A stretch of DNA of 64,000 bases from Lycium barbarum. Its lineage: Eukaryota > Streptophyta > Magnoliopsida > Solanales > Solanaceae. A program made the position numbers and the translations under genes. Below are positions 38,948 to 49,179 of this stretch, one piece after another. Each line of letters begins with the position of its first letter. Position 1 is the stretch's first letter. The stretch spans positions 6,052,965 to 6,116,964 of the forward strand of contig NC_083344.1 in assembly GCF_019175385.1 (NCBI RefSeq), in the 5' to 3' direction. The notes beneath the pieces are model-generated. The model had not been told where the DNA came from and ran no database searches. It was given only the letters and a program-made list of their open reading frames with translations.

Positions 38948-39204
38948 AAATACCACCTCCACCTGGATTTCCAATACCTTTGGCCAATATTTCACCTATA
39001 GGTTGTATTTATAATCCTATAGTCATGCATGATCATGATCAGATCAAAGGTGAAAAAGCTCATTTTTTTGGTAAGAGGCGCAGTTCAAGAAAGATAGCTA
39101 GTTCAAGTCTCTACGTTCCCACCCATTCGTGCCCTTCTACACGTACAAGACCAAGGTTTACGATGTGGCCGCATGCGGTCATCCTCGAAAACAATGCTAA
39201 GATG
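38948..39204 (+). pseudogene. A-type exon fragment, copy 5
   Basis: Encodes PPPPGFPIPLANISPIGC, then a VMHDHDQ core and a basic KRRSSRK segment, and ends with a Pro/Arg-rich stretch and ENNAKM just before the donor (ATG/GTAAGT at 39204/39205, a full consensus). The frame is open through the donor. An acceptor could lie in the TTAAGCAG or GTGAGAG segment just upstream (about 38916-38940), but this is a guess. Confidence 0.55.
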
Positions 39205-41338
39205 GTAAGTTTGGGTTATATAACTATTACTCAAACTTTAATTTAAATAATATTGATATAATTTTGCACAAATAATGTGCAACTCGATCAACATACAGGT
39301 GCAATGCACTTCCCTAGAAATTAGTTGAAAATATATTGCCCACGTTATTCCTTGTTTAAATTATGATTACGGAGGATTCATGTGACCGATTTCAACAAGT
39401 TTGGGATTTCGGCATAGGTATTGTTATTATCAACATTGTCGTGATTCATTTGTTTTCATTTATGTGTCTTATTTTCCTGTTTAAGTTGTTTGGAAAGAAT
39501 GTTATGCAGTTTCCACACGCAACGTATCACCGTATGGACCTCTGCAAAATCAGAAATAAACAACTCGTGACTTGGTAGGATCAAATCAACAGATACAAGG
39601 AAAAAGAAAAAAAGCAGAAACAAGGAAGTACTTTACACATCAGGCATAATCAAATCAATAGAAACAAGGAAAAAGAGAAAAAAAAATAGCAATACAAGAA
39701 ATGAAGGAAAATATTGAAAAAAACCCACCAAGTTAATACCTTGCAGAAAGAATCATCGGTAATAGAAGAAACAATAGACGAATCTACAGTCGTTATGGTC
39801 ATAACCGGCATGTGCTGACCGCCTCGACAAACTTCACTTTCCCTTTGTCCCTGCCCATCCATTATAATACACGAAAAATAACTCTTCCGAATCTCTATGT
39901 TCCCGCCCATTCACGCCCTTCACCATGACCACACAGCTAAGGTTTCCGATGTGGCTGCGCATAGTCACCCTTTAAAATAATGCTTAGATGGTAAGCTATG
40001 ACCATATAACTATTACTCAAACTTTTATTTTAATAATATTGATATAATTTTGCACTAGTCATTTGCTACTCGATCGATATACACGTGCCGAGAAACTAGT
40101 TGAAAATATATTACCCACGTTCTTCCTTGTGTTAATGTAGAAATATGATTATGAGGATTCATGTAACTGTCCATAGGTTTGGGGTTGCGGCACAGGTTTT
40201 GTTATTATCAACATTGTCGTGATTCATTTATTTTAATTTATGTGTCTTATTTTCCTGTTTAAGTTGTTTAAGTAAAGAATGTCTTGTTCGATATTTAGTA
40301 TGCTTGGATTATATAACTGTTACTCAAACTTTAATTTAAATAGTATTGATATCATTTTGCACTAATACTGTGCTACTCGATCGACATACAGGTGCAATGC
40401 ATGTGCTAAGAAACTTATTGAAAATATATTGTCCATGTCATTCCTTGTTTGAAATATGATTATGGAGGATTCATGTAACCAATTTCAATAAGTTTGGGAT
40501 TGCGGCATAGGTATTGTTATTATCAACATTGTCGTGATTCATTTATTTTAATTTATGTGTCTTATTTTCCTGTTTATGTTGTTTGAAAAGAATGTCATGC
40601 AGTTTCCCCATGCAACGTACCACCGTATGGACCTCTCTAAAATCAGAAACAAACAACATGTGAATTTCGAATGCAAATAATGGACTATATCCAACCATGC
40701 AACCTTAAGACAAACTTCCATGGGTAAAATGATAAGATCTTAAAACAATTGCCATCCAGTATACAAGGATGCCCATTTCCTAGAAAAACCGGGCATAAGA
40801 CGACAGTCAAGGACACAAATCCTTCATCATTACTACAGAAAATCAGCCTGCAACCCCAACCATGCTTCCAAAAATCGCACATAAACGTTACAAAAGCAAA
40901 GTACCAAAAAGAGACAAGAAAAATAAGTACATTACACTACAAGCACAATCAAATCCACCGAACAAAGAAAAGGAAAAAAAGCAATACAAGAAATGAAGGA
41001 AAAAAAATAGGAAAAACCCACCAAGTTAATATCTTGCAGAACGAATCATCGGTAATAACGGAAACAACAGAAGAATCTACAGTCATTGTTGTCGTAACCA
41101 GCATGTGCTGACCGCCTCGACAAACTTCACTTTCCCTTTTGTCCCTTCCCATGCATAATAATACAAGATAAATAACTCTTCCAAATCTCTATGTGCCCAC
41201 CCATTCGCGCCCTTCTCCACGACCACACGGTCAAGGTTTCTGATGTGGTCGCGCATAGTCGCCCTTAAAAATAGCGCTCAGATGGTAAGCTAGGGCTACA
41301 TAACTATTACTAAAACTTTTATTTTAACAATATTGATA

Positions 41339-43838
41339 TGGTCACGATCCAAATCGGGGAACGTGCGGGCACGTACCTTTTTCCCACCTGGTAGGCAAAC
41401 CCGTCCCTTTATCAATATTCAACAACAATAAAATAATCCAACCAACATAAATATCTAACAAATCTGTAATAGATAAGTAAATAAGTACGGAAATATAACA
41501 TCAATCCCAAAATTTGGTCTAGGCCGTACAAGAGCAGCTATATAACTAAAAGTCTGAATACATGGTCCCAAAATGAAATATTGTCTCACAAGTAGCGAAT
41601 AAGACAAGTAGAATAGGAGGAGTCATCCGGGCTACGTATCTGGCCATGTGCTCATCCTAAATGCTCATCAGCAATGCCTCCGGTATCAGTCTCGAGGGGA
41701 AGAAGTCAATCCAGCCACGTACTCTGCACTCATAAAGGAATGCAGCAAGGTATAATCAGTACAACAACACGTATTAAGTAGGCATCATAGGCCGACAACA
41801 GTTATCTAACATATCTATAAGTAAGAGACTAAAAGGTTGACATGCTCACAACAAGTACAATCAACATTGTCCATGAACAGAATCACAATCAATAAATACC
41901 CAGTCCAAATGCCTCCACAAGTATAGATCACCAAGTCCGAATATCATCACAAGTACAATTACCAAGTCTTAATCCAACATTTTGAATATGTAAATAAGAA
42001 TGAAATGCAATGCAATGATACACACATGTTCCAGGAGGAATACCTCCACGCCTGCTAGTCATGACCCAGAGGGGACTCGCGAAGTCCATGTACCTGTTGT
42101 GGCGCACTGCCCGATCTAATATCTATTGTGGAACGTGTAACCTGGTCCAATATATATTGCGAAACGTGCAACCCCGTCCAATATATGTGTTGCTAACCTG
42201 ATCCCAATGTATAAGTATGAATTCATGCATGATATCAATGTCAATAAGAGTATATCAATGCCAAATCGTGCCACACATGGACATCTATCACAAGAATCTA
42301 TCAATATCAACGGTGCCACACATGGACACATATTAGGAGGATCTATCAATATCAAGTCTAGTATCACAAACGGGGCAATAGGCCAATAGACCACAACAAG
42401 GCAACAAGCCACAATCAAACAACAGTACCAACCTAAGTAATCCATCCCAACTTCATACCTGAAGGCATAACATGCTTTCTCCAACAATCACTAACTCTAC
42501 ATATGCCTCGCTAACCGGAGTCTAACCATAAGGTAAACTGTAACCTACCTGGTAGCCGAGCAGGAGCCACGAATAATCAAACTTTTGCTTTGCCCTTTTG
42601 TTGCGCCTCTAAATGCTCAAAGTCTAATCATTTTCTAATTCTATATTAGAAATATGAAGAAAAATACCCACATTGTTATACTTTTCATTTGGGTCAAATT
42701 CAATTATGGAGAAAGGGGAAAACGGGCTCACAAGGATAAAAAGGCCATTTCGAAAGTGAAATATGCAATTCCATGTTCTAGGAGTTCAATTCCACTAAAC
42801 AATTGCTAAAATAACTCAAGAATAGGATAATTTTGGAGATTCAATTGAAAACCCCCAATTTGGGTATGAACCCTAGTTTTTCAACCTTTAAATTAATCAA
42901 CATAAATGGAAGATTCAAGCCTATAAGCTATGAAATCATCAAATTCTATGAATATATTAATCAAATCCACCAACAATTTCCATTTAGAAAGATTAGAACT
43001 CATTTCAAGAAGTTATCATCAAACCCCATTTCTCTCTCTCTTTGATTATAATGGATTTCTAGCATGGATTCGAGCTTAGGAAGATTAAATCAATGAATAC
43101 TCGGTTAGAAAACTCAGCACAATCAAGATTCAGCCAAGAGCTCCTCAATTTGCTGCAAATATGCTTAGAAAGAAATGAAGGAAATGATAGGGGTTTAAGG
43201 GTTTTATCCTAACCTTTAATGATTCTGAAATCACGTAATCCCGATGCAGTGGTCACAAGTCCGCAATAGTGGATAACCATCCGCAGTAGTTTCCTAACCA
43301 AACATCAATTACCCGCTATGGCAGGTCTAGTACCGCTACAACGGACACCAGACACTAGAATAATCCTGTTTTTTCACAAGTCCAACCCGAAATCCAGCAA
43401 TCACTCGAGACCTCATAGATACAAACCAAGCATGCAATCACACATAAAAACAACTCGTGGTCTTGGAATTCCCAACGGAGGTCTATTCAACCGGGTCAAC
43501 ACCTAATGGCCAAAGATCAAGCTTCCAATCAATAACCCAAAACGCTCCCAAGTTCCTTGGGAACCGAACTGATTATCCTACCAAGTCACAAATGACCATC
43601 CGTACCTCTCAAAATCGACGGATTCCCAAAAAAGGTCTGTTTACCGAAAAGTCAACTATTACTCAATCGGTTTTCGCTTTAAAGCTCTAATTTGCACAAG
43701 TCATTATAAACCTCGCTCGATCATCTCGAGAACCGTATCACCTATGCCCGCGAGTCCAAATCGTACTCATAAGGCTCGGGAAAGGGTCAATGGGAATAAA
43801 AGGGTCAAAATGCCATAACGATCAAACAGGTTGTTACA
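41339..43838 (-). repeat. 3' LTR of Tekay-like element 1
   Basis: 2,500 bp with ends TGTAACAACC and CGTGACCA when read on the minus strand. It contains the GGCATCATAGGCCGAC segment also found (as GGTATCATAGGCCGAC) in the LTR of element 2, so the two families are related. The short open frames here are not genes. Confidence 0.8.
43241..43347 (-). promoter_or_regulatory. Cluster of CCGC...AGTGG motifs in LTR 1
   Basis: CCGATGCAGTGG, CCGCAATAGTGG, CCGCAGTAG, CCCGCTATGGCAGG and CCGCTACAACGG occur within about 105 bp. They resemble the CGCTGCAGCGG repeats of LTR 2. They lie upstream, in the direction of transcription, of a TATA-like GGATAAAACC (about 43213-43204). Function is inferred from position only. 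Confidence 0.4.
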
Positions 43839-43899
43839 TCAGATACTAATTAAACAATCGCTCGTCCTCGATCGACAAGAAAAACAAAACAGAGGGGGG

Positions 43900-45214
43900 G
43901 GGGAAGGAAGAACCTGAGTCAACAAACAACTGGGGATATCTGGCACGCATATCTAACTCAGTCTCCCATGTGGGCTCCTCAAGAGGATGATGCTTCTATT
44001 GAACCTTAACAGAAGCTATCTCCTTAGACCTCAAATTTTTAGCCTGCCTATCTAAGATTGCAATAGGCTCTTCCTTGTAGGACAGATTCTCATCGAGCAA
44101 CACAGAATACCAACGAACAATATAAGTCCCATCTGAATGATACCTCTTCAGCATAGAAACATGGAAATCTGGATGAACACCTGACAATCCTGGTGGCAAA
44201 GTCAACTCATAAGTAACATCATCAACTCAACGGAGAATCTCAAATGGGCCAATGTGCCTCTGGCTCAATTTGCCCCTCTTCCCAAATCGCATCACACCCT
44301 TCATGGGTGATATCTTCAGAAGAACCTGCTCGCCCACTATAAACTCTGAATCCTGGTCTGCATACATCTTTTGCCGACTCTGAGCTGCCAGAAACTTTTT
44401 CTGAATAACTTAACCTTGTCCAAGGTTTCTCTAAGCAAATCTATACCCCACGGGCGAACCTCAAAAACATAAAACTACCCAATAGGAAAACGACACCTCC
44501 TACCATATAAAGCCTCGAACAACACTATATCAATACCCGAATGGTAGCTATTGTTGTACGCGAATTCTGCCAAGGGTAGGAACTGGTCCCAGTGACCACC
44601 AAAGTCAATAACACATGCTCTTAACATATCCTTGCGCGCCTGGATAGTCTGTTCGGACTGACCATCAGTCTGGGGATGAAAAGATGTACTCAAGTCCAAC
44701 TGAGTACCTAACTCTACCTGAAATGACCTCCAGAAGTAGGACGTAAATGGGGAAACTCGATCTGAGATGATGGAAATAGGAACACTGTGCAATCGTACAA
44801 TCTAACGGATGTAAATCCTGGCCAACTTCTCTGCATTATAAGTAACTTGAACAGGGATGAAATGAGCACACATAGTCAACCAATCAATAATAACCCAAAC
44901 TGAGTCAAACTTGCCCAGGGTCTTCGGAAGTCCCATAAATAAATCCATGGAAATACGCACCCACTTCCATTCGGGAATGGACATCCTCTGAAGTACAGCA
45001 CCAGGTCGCTGGTGCTCATACTTGATTTGCTGACAATTTCCGCACTTAGCCACAAATCTGCAATTCTCTCTTCATCCGACTCTACCAGTAGTGCTGTCTC
45101 ATATCATGGTGCATCTTCATCGCCCCTGGATGAATAAAATACCGAGAGATATGAGCCTCCTCCATTATCAATCGAATCAGACCACCTAAATGAGGAACGC
45201 ACATGCGTCCCTTA
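43900..45214 (-). pseudogene. Tekay-like element 1: integrase and chromodomain remnant
   Basis: The integrase core includes MSIPEWKWVRISMDLFMGLP (first catalytic Asp kept), [13 protein letters not shown] (second Asp), and [12 protein letters not shown] leading to the usual catalytic Glu region. Downstream are the GVHPDFHVSMLKRY segment and ENLSYKEEPIAILDRQ, then KEIASVKVQ, typical of the chromodomain of Tekay elements. In-frame stops occur near 44802, 44472, 44226 and 43996, and frameshifts are also likely. It is a non-functional relic. Confidence 0.85.
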
Positions 45215-45632
45215 TGTTGACACCCAATTTTGTCCCTTCTTTCTTCCAATTTACCTCTTTGAGCTTCTATTTTATTAATATATCAATCATATTATTTTGT
45301 CACAAGGTGAAGTAAAATTTCTAATAATTTTCTCTATTATTTGTATTACTACTATTATTATTATTACCACCTATTCAACTTATTATTTTATATATTTTTT
45401 TCCTCATCACAACATCGCTGTTGTACTAATACTACTCATGTACATATAAATATTTAATTGAGCTTTTTCTTATTAGCGACATATCCCTGTCGTGTTTATA
45501 CTTGTGGCTATTTTATAATATTATTATATTGCGATTATCGTTATCATCTCACTGTTATTTTTATACCAACTATTATAAAAATATTGTATTCCTATAATTT
45601 TATTATTTACAAATAGTAAGTAAATTATTTAG
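45215..45632 (+). mobile_element. Ogre/Tat-like LTR, left part
   Basis: Starts TGTTGACACCCAATTTTGTC, the usual beginning of Ogre/Tat LTRs, at the point where Tekay element 1 breaks off. It is interrupted at 45632 by Tekay element 2. The right part with the primer-binding site appears at 54878. Confidence 0.65.
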
Positions 45633-47729
45633 TGTCACATCCCAAACAGACGTGAGTGACACCCATACTAGTCCTATAGTGGGCGAACCACCCCATTATC
45701 AAGCTAATCTCAATTGCTTACACCAATTATGAAACATTACTCACGAATAAATGATAAGGAGAACCTAACAATAATATAAATAAATAGCAAGTGCGGAAAT
45801 CTAGTTATTACATCCCCAAAATCTGAAAGTCACCGTATATGGACTCTAACCAACAATGTCTAAAGGAGAAGTACTGTCTAAAAATAACATAATGTCTGGG
45901 ATGAAAATAGACATCTGAAATAAAGAAAGATCTTCTGGCGGCATGACACGGATAGGAGCTCACCCTCTGATCTTGTAGCGAACAACCTCAACTAGATGCG
46001 AGGTCTGGAAGACGTCTCTGGCTCAAAGTCTGCACTCACAAAAAAAGTGCAGCAAGCGTAGGTCAGTACAAACACAGGTACTGGTAGGTATCATAGGCCG
46101 ACTAAGATTAACATCATGCATACATACATAAAATAAATGAAATAGGCAGACAGGCACAACAAACATGTATCACAAATAATATCCTCAAATAGTCCACTTT
46201 CAGAATAAGTCACCAATTATAAAAAACGAACACCAATACTCAAAACAAAGGGAATAAAATAACAATGAAGTTTCCTTCTCTGTCACATAGCTGTACACAC
46301 ATGCTAAGTGGTAATGTTTTCCCCAAATAGCCATGACCTGCAGTGTCCATGTACTACTCGTTCCGGAAAGAACCTCGGACCATGAGCTCACACTAGGCTA
46401 CATCGTCACCTCCTGTCAAATGTGCCTTAAAAGATGTATGTATTCCATCTCAATCATCAACAACAACGTCTCAAAATCAAATCACCAGGAATGATTCAAG
46501 AACACGTATCAAGTCAAAATCAATGAAGTATAGTTCAATAACACAAGTCACAACAAGACACATAATAATCTGCTCAATATAATAGAACATGTCACTAACA
46601 GCAACTCATCTCTGAAGGGTATATATGAACACCTTTTGTTCAACAATTTCAAGAATACAATGCAAGTTCATCAGCCTTAACAATGGAGAATCGCTTTGCA
46701 CAATTAAATCATACAACTAACAACAATCACCCAAACTCCATAGACGAAGTCCTAGACATGCTTTCTCCTATAGATTCTATGACATATACAATCAACTAAT
46801 TAAAGTCTAACTCAAGCAAACCGTAACCTACCTCGAAGTCGAACTGGAACAATGCAATCACTCTGCAATGGCTTTTCCTTTCATCAAAGCTTCGGAACGT
46901 TCAAAGTCTAGAAATCATAATGCTTAAGTAAGTAATGGAGTATGAACTCAATTCATGGGTTCTCTAATCATTTTAATCCTACCAATTTGATTTTAGCCAA
47001 AGTTCCTATTTTTATTGGAACCCTAGGTCTCAACAACCAATTTCCATCATTGAATAACAAGTTCTCATGCTATGAAGCGATAATCTCTATTCTTAAATAA
47101 ACAAACAATATTAATCAACAATAAACAATACCTATTAGTATTCTAGGATTTTCCTTGGTTTTGTGTTCTACCCTTCAATTCCCATTAAAGGTCTTTTTGA
47201 TTGAAACAAGAATCAACTAGGAACATTGCGCGTAGAAGTTAGTGATTAAGGCTTACCTTTGATAAAGAATAGTGCCCTAGCCTTAGATAGTCGCCTCTAT
47301 ACTCTTGGGAACTGTTTTTGGGATTATGTGAGGAGTGGGGTCAAAACAAGGTATATAAATCGGGTTTCTAATTTACTGAGATCCGCCACAGTGGTCCCCG
47401 CTTCGCTGCAGCGGCCATTTGATAAATCAAACCTTCGCTGCAGCGGGCTCGTGGCAGCAGAGATTCTTCCGCTGTAGCGGTGAAATCTAGGCAGTAAGCC
47501 CGAAAATTTTCCACTTTTTATACGTAGTCTCAAAAAATCATTCTAAGGCCTTATTAATACAGCCAACACAGAGACCAAGTTAAAAACACATCACAGAGGC
47601 AATTATAAGTCGCAACCACAACATAAAACACACCACAAGCTATTTAGGTCAGCTCATTTCTAACCTCGGGAAAGTACTAGCAAGGGTAGAATGGTCAATG
47701 CAAGCATAACGACTAAGCGGGTCGTAACA
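45633..47729 (-). repeat. 3' LTR of Tekay-like element 2
   Basis: 2,097 bp. On the plus strand it begins TGTCACATCCC and ends GGGTCGTAACA. The first 784 bp match the truncated mate at 54094-54877 with many substitutions and a small indel (about 8 bp, GATCACTTAACCC versus ACC), so this element is clearly older than the copia insertion. Confidence 0.9.
47350..47490 (-). promoter_or_regulatory. LTR 2 promoter region: TATA box with upstream CGCTGCAGCGG palindromes
   Basis: The minus strand has CGATTTATATACC (TATA at about 47359-47350). Upstream of it, CGCTGCAGCGG occurs twice (about 47404 and 47435) along with CCGCTGTAGCGG (about 47469) and a looser CCGCCACAGTGG (about 47383). Confidence 0.5.
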
Positions 47730-48010
47730 TCAGATACCAATGAAACAACCGTTCATCCCCGAACGAATAAGAGGGAAAGAAACAAGGGAAAAAATACCTG
47801 ACTCAGTGAAAAGATAGGGGTACTTATTACGCATATCTGACGCGGTCTCCTAAGTAGCTTCCTCAACAGGATGATTCTTCCACTGGACCTTAACTGTCGG
47901 GATTTCTTTCTATCTTAACTTACGCACCACCCTATCTAATATAGCAACAGGCTCCTCCTCATGGGACAAGTTCTTATCTTACAGAACTGAATCCTAACGA
48001 ATGATATAGG
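47730..48010 (-). pseudogene. Tekay element 2: C-terminal (chromodomain) remnant
   Basis: Corresponds in position and sequence to the chromodomain region of element 1 (CTCCTCATGGGACAAGTTCT matches its TCTTCCTTGTAGGACAGATTCT region) but is full of stops. It is separated from the integrase by the solo LTR. Open frame is lost. Confidence 0.6.
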
Positions 48011-49179
48011 ACCCATGATAACGTCCAAATCCACTTCTCAAAGAGAAAGTGTACATGGTCGTCGCAATACAATTTACCCAACTGTGAGTCGGGGTCGATC
48101 CCACAGGAAACAATATACTAGGCGATTTTAATAAGTAAGGAATTATCGCTTCCTAAGCTAAGCCAAACACTTGATAATATATTGGTTTTTGATTTAAAAA
48201 CTAACAAAGCTAAAACTAATCTAGAAAGCAAGTAAAATGATCAATGGCCACAAGAATGGATACAAAGGAAACTACGCTCAAGTAATGATCCAATGTATTT
48301 CATGATTTACAAATAATGATGAGTTTATATTACTTAGCCTCGGATAATGACTCTAAATTAGCTTCTTCCGAAGACTAACTAGACTACCTAACTAAAGCAA
48401 TTAGGAGCATTAAGAACACCCGAATATGGCTACAAGTGGTGTCGCCTATCCCTAGGTCGATTTCCATTAGATGAGGGTTAACGCCCCAAATTCTTGTTAA
48501 TTATTTTTTCCCAATCTCGAGTTTGCCTCTTCCAAGTTTAAACCAAAATAAATGGACGAGTCCTAGGGTTAGCAATTCCCTTAAGAAACATTAAAGAACA
48601 AGAATAATTAAAACAACATTAACTCACTTCTATTAATTATAAAATCATTCAACACATAAGCAAAACAAGAGATTCAATCCAAACTTAAACAATGTATACT
48701 TCCATAAACAAGGTTCAAGTATTGAAATGAAGTACTACACACATACATATTCAATAAATAGCAAAATATAAAGAAATGGGTAAAGAATTTCTCATATGGT
48801 GCCTCCAAATCTTCTCTTCCAAAGTGTGAGGATGAAACCCTAGCTCTCCAAAGCTCTCCAAGACTTGTGTTGAAATGCCAAAGATGCAAAATAATGTCTT
48901 CAAGCTTGCTTTTGTAGTCCCAAAATTTCCCACTCAAAATTAGACCAAAACGGCCCCTGATTTTCGTGTTTTGCAAATCTGGCCCGTTTTTGCAAAACTG
49001 TCCAATTTGACTTCTTTTTGACTTTATTTGCACTTGGTTTCTTCCGATAACTTCTAAATCACATAAAACCTGTAAAATAGATGTAAAAGATATTAAATGC
49101 ACTATTTTCTAAATCAAACATAACAAAAATATAAGATTAAAGAAGAGATAAGTTGGTAAAATACCAACTTATCAACCCA
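48011..49179. mobile_element. 1,159-bp solo LTR with 5-bp target duplication
   Basis: The element proper is 48016-49174. It starts TGATAACGTCC, ends CAACTTATCA, and is flanked by ACCCA (48011-48015 and 49175-49179). Excising it restores continuity with element 1 (GATATAGGACCCATGACC... beside ATATAAGTCCCATCTGAAT). TG/CA ends and a 5-bp duplication indicate an LTR. No internal domain is present. A short minus-strand open frame (48674-49102) has no recognisable family. Confidence 0.85.

Larger units (their letters stand above)
3785..41338 (+). repeat. Tandem array of Helitron-end-bearing units (A-type and B-type monomers)
   Basis: About thirty related units run head to tail. The shared backbone contains an exon-like end with the donor ATG/GTAAG, a Helitron-like 3' terminus, and a segment containing TTTTAATTTATGTGTCTTA that resembles a common Solanaceae MITE. 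The CTAG (or its equivalent) of successive termini ends near 6500, 8337, 13923, 14907, 15865, 16849, 17839, 18824, 19810, 20804, 21838, 22852, 23886, 24877, 25861, 26895, 27882, 28868, 29899, 30887, 31849, 32822, 33807, 35665, 36650, 37637, 38488, 39324, 40099 and 40412. Spacing is mostly 984-990 for B-type units and about 840 for A-type units once later insertions are removed. The left edge of homology is near 3785. The right edge is the Tekay-like LTR at 41339. Confidence 0.85.
37091..41338 (+). repeat. Right end of the array: mixed A-type, B-type and deleted units
   Basis: Units end near 37637, 38488, 39324, 40099 and 40412. The 37638-38488 and 38489-39324 units are A-type (851 and 836 bp). 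At 39480-40099 is a B-type unit with most of its middle deleted. At about 40260-40412 an A-type unit is reduced to about 313 bp by a deletion joining GATATTTAGTA to TGCTTGGATTATATAAC. The last B-type unit is cut at 41338 by a Tekay-like LTR. Confidence 0.8.
41339..45214 (-). mobile_element. Tekay-like Ty3-gypsy element 1, 5' half missing
   Basis: Consists of a 3' LTR (41339-43838) and the 3' end of pol on the minus strand. It was inserted into a B-type array unit after ATTGATA. The upstream part (reverse transcriptase, gag, 5' LTR) is absent because the element is interrupted at 45214/45215 by the Ogre-like LTR and does not resume on the other side. Confidence 0.85.

Noticed and set aside
3785..41338. 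rDNA or 5S array
   Set aside because: The unit length would allow it, but no rRNA-like sequence is present and the units contain splice-donor and MITE-like segments.
47259..47477. Plus-strand open frame over the CGCTGCAGCGG cluster
   Set aside because: It lies in the LTR promoter region with a competing frame on the other strand, and shows no protein family.
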